Positions 15,027 to 23,748 are shown, numbered from the stretch's first letter. The stretch is DNA of 33,669 bases from Lachnospiraceae bacterium (GCA_023663655.1 JAMPGZ010000031.1:1-33669), one strand, 5' to 3'. The notes: a model not told the origin generated them from the sequence alone. Program-made: numbers and translations.

Positions 15027-15557
15027 ATGAATACTGAGGATATTGAAAACAAATGGAGCAGACTTGATCTGAACTTAAATAAATTGGATGATAAAAACCA
15101 AAAGACTATGGATGCCTTGAAATTGAATAAGCTTAAATCGGCACAGCAACGTCTCGCCGACACATACCGCCGCTTCAGCCTCGTCGCTCTTTTATTGGCG
15201 CCTACGCTGCTTTTGGGGCAGCTTCGTTTCCTTGATTGGAAGCTTTTGCTGGGCTTTGCCGTGTACTTTTTAGTTGCGTCATGCATGGACTTTTATCTTT
15301 ACCGGGGCATAAAAGGGATGGATCTGAACGAGATGGGCGTGGATGAAGTAGCTGAAAAAGCACGTCATTATAAGAAGGTGCATCATTGCTGCCAGATTGT
15401 GTTGATTTCCATGTGTGTCCCGCTGCTTGCCGGGATGTTCATGTCGCAAACCGAAGAATATTTCCGTTGGGGTATGCTGTGCGGTCTGGTGATAGGGTTG
15501 GCTATCGGATTGTCGCTCTACGTAAAAATGATGAAGAATTATAAGGAGTTGATTTAG
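15027..15557 (+). CDS. Four-helix membrane protein paired with the ECF sigma factor
   Basis: I do not recognise a named function. The 176-residue protein has a charged, helical, probably cytosolic N-terminus (1-50) rich in Leu, Lys and Asn. Four hydrophobic segments follow at about 51-67, 72-92, 121-139 and 148-168, with a basic and acidic loop (about 93-120) between the second and third. The start lies five bases after the sigma gene, so the two are co-expressed. That position is where an anti-sigma factor is expected, and the N-terminal helix could bind the sigma factor, but I see no zinc-binding HxxxCxxC motif. The anti-sigma role is an inference from position only. Confidence 0.8.
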   Translation: MNTEDIENKWSRLDLNLNKLDDKNQKTMDALKLNKLKSAQQRLADTYRRFSLVALLLAPTLLLGQLRFLDWKLLLGFAVYFLVASCMDFYLYRGIKGMDLNEMGVDEVAEKARHYKKVHHCCQIVLISMCVPLLAGMFMSQTEEYFRWGMLCGLVIGLAIGLSLYVKMMKNYKELI

Positions 15558-15587
15558 CTCTTAAAGTGAACTGAGCGAGGGACTATG

Positions 15588-15618
15588 TTGCGGAATTGGC
15601 GTAAAATAAGTATTTTTG
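15588..15618 (+). promoter_or_regulatory. Promoter of the glycine-lipid/envelope operon
   Basis: TTG (15588-15590), 20 bases and TATTTTTG (15611-15618) match the consensus exactly. Only four bases separate the -7 box from the ATG at 15623, so the transcript is predicted to be leaderless or nearly so. Confidence 0.75.
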
Positions 15619-15622
15619 CGCC

Positions 15623-16459
15623 ATGTTCGCAAAGAAGGACGATGACATATTGAAAATAGATGTTGACGCGGTGCTTAAAAGCCGTGTTCCCGATTATTAC
15701 CGCTTTATACCCAAGGGGCTTGTGCGTTGGCTCGAACGCACTATATGCCAGGATGGTCTCAACGGGCTGCTTGAACGTAACCGAGGAAAGAGTGGCGCCG
15801 CATTCTGCCATGCCGTGCTCAAAGATCTTGGCGTGACCTACGATGTGAGCGGCGAGGGGTTTCTACCAAAGAATAAGCGTGTCATTATAGTGTCCAATCA
15901 TCCGCTTGGCGCATTGGACGGTATCGCCATGATCGACTGGGTGGCAAAGGTGTATGGCAAGAATGTGAAATTTGTTGTCAACGATTTGCTGATGAATGTG
16001 AAGCCGTTGCGCGACGTGTTTCTTCCAGTCAACAAGCATGGTCGCCAAAAGAGGGAGGACTCCTCGGCTATTGATGACTATATGGCTGGCGATGACCCTA
16101 TTATCATATTCCCCGCAGGGTTGGTGTCACGTAAGCAGTCGGGTGGAATTGAGGATCTGCGATGGCAGAAAATGTTCATAAATAAAGCCGTTGAATATAA
16201 GCGCGATATAATTCCGGTGTTTTTTGACGCAAAGAATTCATCCTTTTTTTATAACTTTGCGAAAATGCGTACGCTTGCCGGCTTGAAATTCAATATAGAG
16301 ATGATTTATCTTCCGCGAGAGATATTCCGAAGCTGCGGCTCCAAGTTTCATATAAGGGTTGGCGCTCCTTTGAGCTACACCATATTTGAAGGTGGATCCA
16401 AAGCGCTTGAAGAGGCGAAGCGGGTGAAGCATATTGTTTATAATTTAAAGAAAAGTTGA
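15623..16459 (+). CDS. glsA: GlsA-like O-acyltransferase (PlsC/LPLAT superfamily)
   Basis: The 278-residue protein has the acyltransferase motifs of the PlsC superfamily: NHPLGALDG (the HX4D equivalent, with His and Asp), then IIIFPAGLVSRK and PVFFDAKNSSF. No long membrane segment is evident, so it is probably peripheral on the inner membrane. In Bacteroides thetaiotaomicron an acyltransferase of this type, GlsA, adds the second (ester-linked) acyl chain to N-acyl-glycine made by its neighbour GlsB. The GNAT-type gene directly downstream fits that pair. The assignment rests on family plus context; a phospholipid acyltransferase role cannot be excluded. No other in-frame Met lies near the start, which supports the ATG at 15623. 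Confidence 0.8.
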   Translation: MFAKKDDDILKIDVDAVLKSRVPDYYRFIPKGLVRWLERTICQDGLNGLLERNRGKSGAAFCHAVLKDLGVTYDVSGEGFLPKNKRVIIVSNHPLGALDGIAMIDWVAKVYGKNVKFVVNDLLMNVKPLRDVFLPVNKHGRQKREDSSAIDDYMAGDDPIIIFPAGLVSRKQSGGIEDLRWQKMFINKAVEYKRDIIPVFFDAKNSSFFYNFAKMRTLAGLKFNIEMIYLPREIFRSCGSKFHIRVGAPLSYTIFEGGSKALEEAKRVKHIVYNLKKS

Positions 16460-16476
16460 ATAGCAAGAGTCCGATT

Positions 16477-17424
16477 ATGGAACAGCCAATCATAGAACCG
16501 GTACCTACCGATATATTGAAAAGTGAACTGACTCACGATAAACTTTTGAGGGAAACCAATAAGGGAGGAAACCTGATATATATAATCGATGCCCATACAT
16601 CGCCCAATGTGATGCGTGAGATCGGTCGATTGCGTGAGATAGCGTTCCGCAATGCCGGCGGTGGCACCGGCAAGGAGTGTGACATCGATGAGTTTGACTT
16701 GATGGATCCTCCGTGCAGGCAGTTGATAGTGTGGGATCCGGAAGCGGAGATGATTCTCGGCGGATACCGTTTCATAATAGGCGAGGATGTGGTAATACAG
16801 CCTGATGGTTCTCCACGCATAGCCACTGGACACATGTTTAAGTTTTCCGACCGCTTCCTCACGGAATTCATGCCCAACACTCTTGAGCTGGGACGCTCGT
16901 TTGTGAGACTCGAATATCAATCTTCGAAAGCGGGTGCGAAAGCGCTGTATGCCCTTGATAATTTGTGGGACGGTTTAGGTGCTCTGACAGTGGTGTATCC
17001 GCAGGTCAAGTATCTGTTTGGAAAAGTTACGATGTATCCGAGCTATATACGCGAGTGCCGCAACATGATACTGTATTTCTTGAACAAGCATTTTCCCGAT
17101 CCTGACCATTTGGTGTATCCTATAGTGCCGCTGCCCACCGGTATTGACGAGCAGGAGATGAGCCGCATATTTGTAGGTGATTCTTTTAAGGAGGATTACA
17201 AGATATTGAATAAGGCTATCCGTGACCACGGCATCAATATTCCGCCGCTGGTTAACGCTTATATGAGTCTGTCGCCATCGATGAAGATGTTTGGCACTGC
17301 TATCAATTATGAATTCGGCGATGTTGAGGAGACCGGCATTTTCTTTGCTATTTCCGATATATTTGAGGAGAAGAAGGACCGCCACATCGGCACTTATCAT
17401 GCCGTTAATCAGAATATATGCTGA
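16477..17424 (+). CDS. glsB: GlsB-like N-acyltransferase (GNAT/hemolysin-like, glycine lipid synthesis)
   Basis: The 315-residue product (ATG at 16477; the frame is also open to a TTG at 16456) belongs to the hemolysin-like GNAT acyltransferases related to OlsB. Recognisable segments are REIGRLREIAFRNAGGGTG, CRQLIVWDPEAEMILGGYRF and NTLELGRSFVRLEYQ, the last being the usual acyl-transfer core. In Bacteroides, GlsB uses acyl-ACP to N-acylate glycine, giving N-acyl-glycine and, with GlsA, glycine lipids. It follows glsA by 17 bases and overlaps the Wzi-family gene by seven. Product chemistry (glycine versus ornithine or serine) cannot be read from the sequence. Confidence 0.82.
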   Translation: MEQPIIEPVPTDILKSELTHDKLLRETNKGGNLIYIIDAHTSPNVMREIGRLREIAFRNAGGGTGKECDIDEFDLMDPPCRQLIVWDPEAEMILGGYRFIIGEDVVIQPDGSPRIATGHMFKFSDRFLTEFMPNTLELGRSFVRLEYQSSKAGAKALYALDNLWDGLGALTVVYPQVKYLFGKVTMYPSYIRECRNMILYFLNKHFPDPDHLVYPIVPLPTGIDEQEMSRIFVGDSFKEDYKILNKAIRDHGINIPPLVNAYMSLSPSMKMFGTAINYEFGDVEETGIFFAISDIFEEKKDRHIGTYHAVNQNIC

Positions 17425-18938
17425 GGGCTTTTATTATAAGCGCCATTCTGCTTGTCGCGAGTGCGTCGGGATTGCAGGCGGAGCTGCCTGTCAACGTGGA
17501 AGGCTCCATTAGCGCTAATGCCGGTTCGGGGCAGTTTGCCCCTTATTACTTTATGTCAAATAATTTCGGCGTTTTCACTCAGCCCTATTCTGTTCTTGCC
17601 AGAGTGTCGGCAACCAAGACTGTTGATTTTAAGCAGCGTTTCAGCTTTGGCTTCGGTGTGGATGTGATAGGAGGATATTTCTCGTCGAGAAAATATGAGC
17701 GTTATTCAGTCGGAGAAGGGGGCATGGTGATGATTGCCCGTCGTCCGTCGGCAGCGAGAATCCAGCAGCTTTACGGCGAGGTGAAATATCGCTCGTTGTT
17801 CCTTATGGCAGGCGTGAAAGAGGTTGGGTCGGCAATGCTCAATGACCGTCTTTCAAGCGGCGACCTTACATGGAGTGCTAACAGCCGTCCTATGCCGGGC
17901 ATAAGAGCCGGATTTCACGGATTTGAGGACATTCCGTTTACAAATGGCTGGGTTCAGGTCAACGGCGAACTCTTTTACGGCAGACCTGCTGACAATCATT
18001 GGCTTGAAGACCACTATAACTATGAGAATTATTATGTGACCACCGGAAGGTGGATTAATTATAAACGCATATATTTCCGCACCAATCCGCAACAGCCGTT
18101 TCATGTGACTGTAGGTATGCAGGCGGCAGCGCAATTCGGCGGCACGCAGCACAATTATAACGATGGAGTGCTGGTCGATGAATCAAAGGCATCGTTGGAT
18201 TTTATGGATTTCGTGGATATGCTCATCCCGCGGCAGGGCGACGATTTCTGGACCGGCAACCATCTCGGCAGTTGGGACCTGAAGGCTACAGTGAGGCTCA
18301 AAGATGGCTCAACGCTGATGGCATATTTGCAGTCGCCGTGGGAGGACGGCTCAGGTATCGGGAAAATGAACGGTTTCGACGGGCTGTGGGGAGTGGAATA
18401 CCGCCGTCCCGGACGCGGCATAGTTACAGGAGCCGTAGTGGAGTATCTTGATTTCACCAATCAGTCCGGTCCGCTTCATTGGGATCCGGATGATTTTCCC
18501 GGCACCACCATAACCGACTGGGCTACCGGTGCCGATGATTACTATAACCATTACTTTTATAACGGATATGCCTGTTACGGACTCTCGCAAGGGTCTCCGT
18601 TCATGACCTCGCCCATCTACAACCGAGATGGCTATATGCGATTTGTTGACAACAAAGTGCGTGGATTTCATGTGGCAGTCGAGGGGGCGGTGACACGAGA
18701 TGTCGATTACCGGGCAATGTTCTCCTACCGCGAGGCATGGGGTTCCGGTTATATTCCGCGGGTCGATAAGGTTCATGACTTCTCGGCTATGGTTGAGGCA
18801 TCGTGGCTTGTGCCGACAATAAAGGGGCTTTCAATGAAAGGCTCGGCGGCGATTGACCGTGGAAATATATTCGGGAATAATTTCGGAGTTTCACTAACAT
18901 TGTCTTATAAAGGAGAACTGACACTATGGAAACGATAA
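17418..18938 (+). CDS. Wzi-family outer-membrane protein (capsule assembly)
   Basis: A 506-residue exported protein with a signal peptide (about 1-21, ending GLQA). The rest alternates short beta strands rich in aromatic and glycine residues, as expected for an outer-membrane beta barrel. The N-terminal part (VEGSISANAGSGQFAPYYFMSNNFG) and LYGEVKYRSLFLMAGVKE fit the capsule assembly Wzi family, whose E. coli member is an outer-membrane lectin that holds capsule at the cell surface. No capsule cluster lies nearby, so it may serve another surface polysaccharide. It overlaps glsB by seven bases and the next gene by 13, so the envelope genes form one operon. Confidence 0.85.
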   Translation: MLRAFIISAILLVASASGLQAELPVNVEGSISANAGSGQFAPYYFMSNNFGVFTQPYSVLARVSATKTVDFKQRFSFGFGVDVIGGYFSSRKYERYSVGEGGMVMIARRPSAARIQQLYGEVKYRSLFLMAGVKEVGSAMLNDRLSSGDLTWSANSRPMPGIRAGFHGFEDIPFTNGWVQVNGELFYGRPADNHWLEDHYNYENYYVTTGRWINYKRIYFRTNPQQPFHVTVGMQAAAQFGGTQHNYNDGVLVDESKASLDFMDFVDMLIPRQGDDFWTGNHLGSWDLKATVRLKDGSTLMAYLQSPWEDGSGIGKMNGFDGLWGVEYRRPGRGIVTGAVVEYLDFTNQSGPLHWDPDDFPGTTITDWATGADDYYNHYFYNGYACYGLSQGSPFMTSPIYNRDGYMRFVDNKVRGFHVAVEGAVTRDVDYRAMFSYREAWGSGYIPRVDKVHDFSAMVEASWLVPTIKGLSMKGSAAIDRGNIFGNNFGVSLTLSYKGELTLWKR

Positions 18939-19381
18939 AACCTGTCATATTGCTGCTTGTAGCCGGGATATCAGCCGTGTTGATCGGATGTACGCACAAT
19001 GATGGCGATATAGGTCATTATTTCGGAACATGGAAACTTGAAGAGATCTCAGTCGACGGGATTGAGGATGCCGGATATGGAAAAGATATATTCTGGCAAT
19101 TCCAGTCTACGGTGTTCTGTATGCGGAGAGTATATGAAAACCACAGTCAGGAAAACCGCTGGGGCACATGGTATCAGGACTCCGGCTCGCTATATGTGGA
19201 TTTCAGCCACAGAGAGGATGGAGAGGATGATTCGGGAAAGTATTCACCCTTTTCAGGGACGCGTCTGGAGGCGGGATTGAACCGGCTTGAGATAATGCAT
19301 CTTTCCAAGAGGAGCATGATGCTTGAATTTGTGGATGAAACAGGTGCGGTGTGCCGCTATAAGCTGAAAAAATGGAAATGA
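18926..19381 (+). CDS. Lipocalin-like lipoprotein (DUF4847-type)
   Basis: The 151-residue protein has a lipoprotein signal with Cys22 (LLLVAGISAVLIGC). The remaining 130 residues begin YFGTWKLEEISVDG, the typical G-x-W of lipocalin-like domains, and continue as beta strands to the end. The family is common in Bacteroidales and has no proven function. Small-ligand or lipid binding would suit its place in an operon that makes lipids and an outer-membrane barrel, but that is speculation. The start overlaps the Wzi-family gene by 13 bases. A short terminator hairpin follows. Confidence 0.8.
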   Translation: METIKPVILLLVAGISAVLIGCTHNDGDIGHYFGTWKLEEISVDGIEDAGYGKDIFWQFQSTVFCMRRVYENHSQENRWGTWYQDSGSLYVDFSHREDGEDDSGKYSPFSGTRLEAGLNRLEIMHLSKRSMMLEFVDETGAVCRYKLKKWK

Positions 19382-19401
19382 GGGGGAGCACTCCCGTTTT
19401 G
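19382..19401 (+). terminator. Probable terminator of the glycine-lipid/envelope operon
   Basis: A short hairpin (GGGA, loop GCAC, TCCC; extendable to GGGAG/CTCCC) lies just after the stop codon and is followed by GTTTT and, 10 bases later, a second T-run. Confidence 0.55.
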
Positions 19402-19414
19402 GACTCTTTTTAAC

Positions 19415-19445
19415 TTGGATTACTACGGATAATTGTTTATTTTTG
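19415..19445 (+). promoter_or_regulatory. Promoter of the rpoN operon
   Basis: TTG (19415-19417), 20 bases and TATTTTTG (19438-19445) match the consensus exactly, 20 bases before the rpoN ATG. Confidence 0.8.
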
Positions 19446-19465
19446 TAGTAAATATAACTTGTTAA

Positions 19466-20881
19466 ATGGAGGATTCGTTAAAATTATCGATTGAGCAGAA
19501 ATTACAGCAACGTCTTTCTCCGCTTCAGGTCAGGTTTGGTAAAATGCTTGAAATGAATGGACCGGAAGTGGAGGATGAGGTGCAACGGGCTCTTGATGAC
19601 AATCCGGCTCTTGAGGCGGTGGATTCCTCTTTGGAGCAGCAGGATGAACCCTTTAGCGAGACAGCGGCGCAGATTCAGGATGCCGATTACCGGAATGAGG
19701 AGGAAATGCCTTTCTATCAGCCGGGAAATAACCGTGGAAGCGGCTCGGCTAATCCTATCGAGGTGATGACAGCCGATACTTCCGCCTCTATTTACGACCT
19801 CCTTTCCGAGCAGCTTGCCGGATACGATTTGTCGGACCGTCAGAAGCTGATAGCACGTTATATCATCGGGAATCTTGACGATAACGGTTACCTTACCCGG
19901 AGTGCGGCATCGATGGGATATGACATAGAGGAGCACACGGGAGAATATGTGAGTGTCGACGAGGTGAGAACTGTGATAGATATCATACGCTCGCTGGAGC
20001 CTGCAGGAATCGCTGCCGTTGATCTTCGTGACTGCCTGTTGTTGCAGCTTCATCGGAAAAAAAAGACAGTTGCCGTGCTGACAGCGATAGAGATAATAAC
20101 CCACTATTTTGACTATTTTTCACGAAAGCATTACGACAGGCTTGCTGCAGCTCTCGGCATAACCGATGTCGAGCTGAAGGATGCGATGGCAATGATAACT
20201 TCGTTGAACCCAAAACCGGCTGCTGCTTTGATAGGGGATGTCGCTGACGATCGCACACGTCACATTGTCCCTGATTTTACGGTAGAAGTTGAGGAGGGGA
20301 TGATCACGCTTACACTTGTCAACAATATTCCTGAATTGCAGATTGAAAGTAGTTTCAGTGAAGCTGACTCCGGCGTGGATAAAGACAATGCCGCCGAGCT
20401 GTTCATTAAGCAGAAGCGTGATGAGGCGACTGAATTTATCAAGGTGCTCAGGATGCGGCAGGAGACTCTTTACAATGTGATGAGAGCGATAGTAGGAATC
20501 CAGCACGATTTTTTTGCGAACGGTGATGACGAGACTCTTATTCATCCGATGATATTGAAGGATATAGCGAAAGTCACCGGTTATGATCTGTCGGTCATCT
20601 CTCGGGCAACTGCCGGGAAGTATGTCGCCACATCCTACGGGATATATCCGCTGAAACATTTTTTCAACGAGCGCCCCAAGGATGATGATGATGCTTCGAC
20701 CCACGAGATAGTGGGGGTGCTTAAAGAGATAATCGCATCAGAGGACAAGCGTAAACCGCTGAGTGATGAGGCTCTTACCGCACACATAGCCGGTCGTGGA
20801 TATGATATAGCCCGCCGAACCGTGGCTAAATATCGGGAGAAACTCGGTATTCCGGTGGCGAGATTGAGGAGAGAAATATAA
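19466..20881 (+). CDS. rpoN: RNA polymerase sigma-54 factor
   Basis: RpoN directs RNA polymerase to -24/-12 promoters and needs AAA+ activators to open them. The 471-residue protein has all three regions. Region I (about 1-50) is Gln/Leu rich (LKLSIEQKLQQRLSPLQVRFGKMLEMN). An acidic linker follows, then the core-binding domain. The C-terminal part has the helix-turn-helix and the exact RpoN box ARRTVAKYRE at about 449-458. It is the first gene of an operon with a PAP2-like gene, purE and ispG. No sigma-54 activator gene is in the window, so its targets are elsewhere. Confidence 0.97.
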   Translation: MEDSLKLSIEQKLQQRLSPLQVRFGKMLEMNGPEVEDEVQRALDDNPALEAVDSSLEQQDEPFSETAAQIQDADYRNEEEMPFYQPGNNRGSGSANPIEVMTADTSASIYDLLSEQLAGYDLSDRQKLIARYIIGNLDDNGYLTRSAASMGYDIEEHTGEYVSVDEVRTVIDIIRSLEPAGIAAVDLRDCLLLQLHRKKKTVAVLTAIEIITHYFDYFSRKHYDRLAAALGITDVELKDAMAMITSLNPKPAAALIGDVADDRTRHIVPDFTVEVEEGMITLTLVNNIPELQIESSFSEADSGVDKDNAAELFIKQKRDEATEFIKVLRMRQETLYNVMRAIVGIQHDFFANGDDETLIHPMILKDIAKVTGYDLSVISRATAGKYVATSYGIYPLKHFFNERPKDDDDASTHEIVGVLKEIIASEDKRKPLSDEALTAHIAGRGYDIARRTVAKYREKLGIPVARLRREI

Positions 20882-20914
20882 ACAATTGAATTTACACGCC
20901 GTTTTAATATAGAT

Positions 20915-21514
20915 ATGAATAAAGCTGCCCATATATTTTCGTGGATCTTGAGTCCGATTTTAGTGCCTACCTATGGGGTGATTCTCTCGTTGTGGGTTAC
21001 GGTGCTTGCCGTGCTTCCTCTCGGAGTGAGATGGAATGTTGTGCTTATGACGGCGCTGATCACCGCATTTCTGCCGGCATTGGCTATCTACTTGCTCTAC
21101 AAGTTCAAGGTGATAAGCGATCCCGGGTTGAACAACCGTGGAGAGCGCTATGTGCCTTATGGTATAACGTGTGTGTGCTATCTATTGGCGGCATGGTATT
21201 TGGCACGCATCCATGCCCCTCACTGGATGTGGATGTTTATGGTGAGTGCTTCTGCCGCCACTTTGGTGTGTGTCACAGTCAATATATGGTGGAAGATCAG
21301 TGCCCACATGGCGGCTCTCGGCGGCATGGTGGGACTGATGTTCAGAATAATGTACGACGGGCTCGGCATAGTGCCTATGTGGGGTGTCGTGACTTGCGGA
21401 ATTTTACTCCTTGGAATTTTAGGAACTTCACGACTGCTGCTTGAACGTCACACCTTCTGGCAGGTCATTGCCGGAACCGCAGTGGGATTTGCGGCAGTAT
21501 GTTTGCTTACATAA
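20915..21514 (+). CDS. PAP2-like integral membrane protein
   Basis: The 199-residue protein has about six hydrophobic segments and resembles the type 2 phosphatidic acid phosphatase fold. Weak forms of the catalytic motifs are present in order: K...R in the KVISDPGLNNRGERY loop, SAH in place of SGH, and SRLLLERHTFWQ for SRx5Hx3D. In the last motif the Asp that supports the nucleophilic His is Gln. Activity is therefore uncertain; it may be a divergent lipid phosphatase or a non-catalytic relative. It lies 33 bases after rpoN and 23 bases before purE, in the same operon. I see no functional link to either neighbour. Confidence 0.7.
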   Translation: MNKAAHIFSWILSPILVPTYGVILSLWVTVLAVLPLGVRWNVVLMTALITAFLPALAIYLLYKFKVISDPGLNNRGERYVPYGITCVCYLLAAWYLARIHAPHWMWMFMVSASAATLVCVTVNIWWKISAHMAALGGMVGLMFRIMYDGLGIVPMWGVVTCGILLLGILGTSRLLLERHTFWQVIAGTAVGFAAVCLLT

Positions 21515-21537
21515 TATTATAAATTCAATAATACGAA

Positions 21538-22044
21538 ATGAAACCAATCGTCAGCATTATCATGGGCAGCACTTCCGATATGCCCGTCATGGGCAAGGCA
21601 GCCCAGCTTCTTGATGATTTCGAGATCCCGTTTGAGATAAACGCTCTTTCGGCTCACCGCACACCTTCGCAGGTGGAGGAGTTTGCCAAAGGAGCATCGG
21701 CTCGTGGACTCAAGGTGATAATCGCAGCCGCCGGAATGGCAGCCGCGTTGCCGGGCGTGATTGCCGCCAATACTACTCTTCCGGTGATCGGTGTGCCCAT
21801 TGCCTCTACGCTTCAAGGTGTGGACGCGCTGTTGTCAATTGTGCAGATGCCTCCGGGCATACCTGTCGCGACAGTAGGAATCAACGGTGGTATGAACGCG
21901 GCTATGCTTGCGGTGGAGATGCTCGCGTTGAGCGATGAGAAAGTGGCTGGAAAGCTCGCCGACTATAAGTCTTCGCTTGCAGGAAAGATCGTGAAGGCTA
22001 ATGCCGAGCTTGCCGAGATAAAATATAAGTTTAAAACTAATTAG
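21538..22044 (+). CDS. purE: N5-carboxyaminoimidazole ribonucleotide mutase (PurE)
   Basis: PurE class I moves the carboxyl group of N5-CAIR to make CAIR in purine synthesis. It works with PurK, which is not in the window. The 168-residue length is normal. The conserved start VSIIMGSTSDMPVM carries the Ser-Asp of the active site, SAHRTP (about 40-45) the catalytic His, and AAAGMAAALPGVIAANT the phosphate-binding loop. It sits 23 bases after the PAP2-like gene and 14 bases before ispG. Confidence 0.96.
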   Translation: MKPIVSIIMGSTSDMPVMGKAAQLLDDFEIPFEINALSAHRTPSQVEEFAKGASARGLKVIIAAAGMAAALPGVIAANTTLPVIGVPIASTLQGVDALLSIVQMPPGIPVATVGINGGMNAAMLAVEMLALSDEKVAGKLADYKSSLAGKIVKANAELAEIKYKFKTN

Positions 22045-22058
22045 AAAGAGTGGACGTA

Positions 22059-23720
22059 ATGTCTGTGTTTGATTATGCTCGCCGTGCTTCAAGGGCGGTG
22101 AATGTCGGAGGTGTGCCGTTGGGAGGCGATAATCCCATTCGCCTCCAGTCGATGACCAATACGTCGACTCTCGACACTGCCGCCTCGGTGGAGCAGACTA
22201 TCCGCATCGCTGATGCCGGAGCCGATTATGTGAGGCTCACGGCACAGGGTGTGCGCGAAGCCGAGAATATAGGCTTGATAAGGCAGGAGCTGCGACGCCG
22301 TGGTGTCACGGTGCCGCTTGTGGCTGATATCCATTTCAACCCTAAAGCGGCATTTGCCGCTGCCGAGGTGACCGACAAGGTGCGCATAAATCCCGGAAAT
22401 TTTGTTGATCCGGGGCGCACGTTCAAGAAACTTGAATACACCGATGAGGAGTATGCCGCCGAGTTGAATAGGATTGAAGAGGCCTTTGCTCCATTCCTCC
22501 AACTCTGCAAGGATCATGGAACATCGATACGCATAGGGGTGAATCACGGTTCGCTCAGCGACCGTATTATGAGCCGGTATGGTGATACTCCTGCCGGAAT
22601 GGTGGAGAGCGCCATGGAGTTCCTGCGCGTAGCCGTGAAACATGGATTTTTCGATATCGTCATATCTATCAAGGCGAGCAATGTGACTGTGATGGTGGAG
22701 ACTGTGCGTCGTCTTGTGGCGGCGATGGAATCGGAAAATATGGATTTTCCGTTGCATCTCGGTGTCACTGAGGCTGGCGATGGCGAGGACGGCAGGATCA
22801 AGAGTGCCGTGGGAATAGGAGCCTTGTTGTCGCAGGGTATTGGCGATACCATCAGGGTGTCACTTAGCGAAGACCCGGAAAATGAGATTCCGGTGGCGAA
22901 AGCTTTGGTGGAATATATATCACGTCGTGCCGGAGCTCCGTCTATTCCGGGTGAATATTATCCGGGATTTGATCCGGTGAGCCCTCAGGCTCGCAAGTCA
23001 GTCAAGGTGGGAGCCATAGGAGGCGGTCAGCTTCCGGTGGTAATCGCTCCCGGAGAAATGACGCTCTCCGACTATATTGAGGTTGATGCCATGCAGCCGG
23101 TTGAGGATGTAATGAAGCAGCTTGATGAAAATCCCAGAAAGGTGATTGTGGTTACCACATCTCATGAAAATCGTTCCGGAGCGATCATGGCTATGATTCA
23201 TGCGTTGACTGCCGCCGGAGTGGATAATCCGGTGATACCGTGCATTGATTATGGCGATGCCGATTTTGATGCTGTGGCTTTGATGGCTGCCGTTGATTTC
23301 GGAGCGATACTTCTCAACGGTTTCCGTGACGGTATATGGATAAAAGCATCGGGGTTGACCGGCGAAGAGTTGTCGCGGCTGAGCCTTGGCATTCTTCAGG
23401 CGGCTCGATTGAGAATCAGCAAAACTGAATATATCGCTTGCCCAGGTTGCGGACGCACGCTCTTTGACTTGCAATCCACCCTTAAAGCAGTCAAAGAGGC
23501 TACCTCTCATCTTAAAGGGCTTAAAATAGGCGTGATGGGGTGTATAGTCAATGGACCGGGCGAGATGGCTGACGCTGACTACGGCTATGTAGGTGCGGCG
23601 GCAGGAAATATCAGTCTGTATAAAGGCAAGGTGTGTGTGGAGAAGAACATTCCTCAGGCTGAGGCAATTCCGCATCTTGTGAAACTGATAAAGGATTCAG
23701 GCGACTGGCAGGAACCGTAG
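22059..23720 (+). CDS. ispG: (E)-4-hydroxy-3-methylbut-2-enyl-diphosphate synthase (IspG, long form)
   Basis: IspG reduces MEcPP to HMBPP in the non-mevalonate isoprenoid pathway, using a [4Fe-4S] cluster. The N-terminal TIM barrel is clear (GDNPIRLQSMTNTSTLDTAA, GADYVRLTAQG, LVADIHFNP, VRINPGN). The C-terminal domain carries the cluster cysteines at about 461, 464 and 495 (ACPGCGR, GVMGCIVNGPGE). At 553 residues it is the long type with a middle insert (about 270-410), as in Bacteroidetes and plants, not the 370-residue E. coli type. I start at the ATG at 22059; a GTG three codons upstream is also open. It ends the rpoN operon. Confidence 0.96.
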   Translation: MSVFDYARRASRAVNVGGVPLGGDNPIRLQSMTNTSTLDTAASVEQTIRIADAGADYVRLTAQGVREAENIGLIRQELRRRGVTVPLVADIHFNPKAAFAAAEVTDKVRINPGNFVDPGRTFKKLEYTDEEYAAELNRIEEAFAPFLQLCKDHGTSIRIGVNHGSLSDRIMSRYGDTPAGMVESAMEFLRVAVKHGFFDIVISIKASNVTVMVETVRRLVAAMESENMDFPLHLGVTEAGDGEDGRIKSAVGIGALLSQGIGDTIRVSLSEDPENEIPVAKALVEYISRRAGAPSIPGEYYPGFDPVSPQARKSVKVGAIGGGQLPVVIAPGEMTLSDYIEVDAMQPVEDVMKQLDENPRKVIVVTTSHENRSGAIMAMIHALTAAGVDNPVIPCIDYGDADFDAVALMAAVDFGAILLNGFRDGIWIKASGLTGEELSRLSLGILQAARLRISKTEYIACPGCGRTLFDLQSTLKAVKEATSHLKGLKIGVMGCIVNGPGEMADADYGYVGAAAGNISLYKGKVCVEKNIPQAEAIPHLVKLIKDSGDWQEP

Positions 23721-23748
23721 AGCAGGTTAAAAATTCTGCTACATATAT

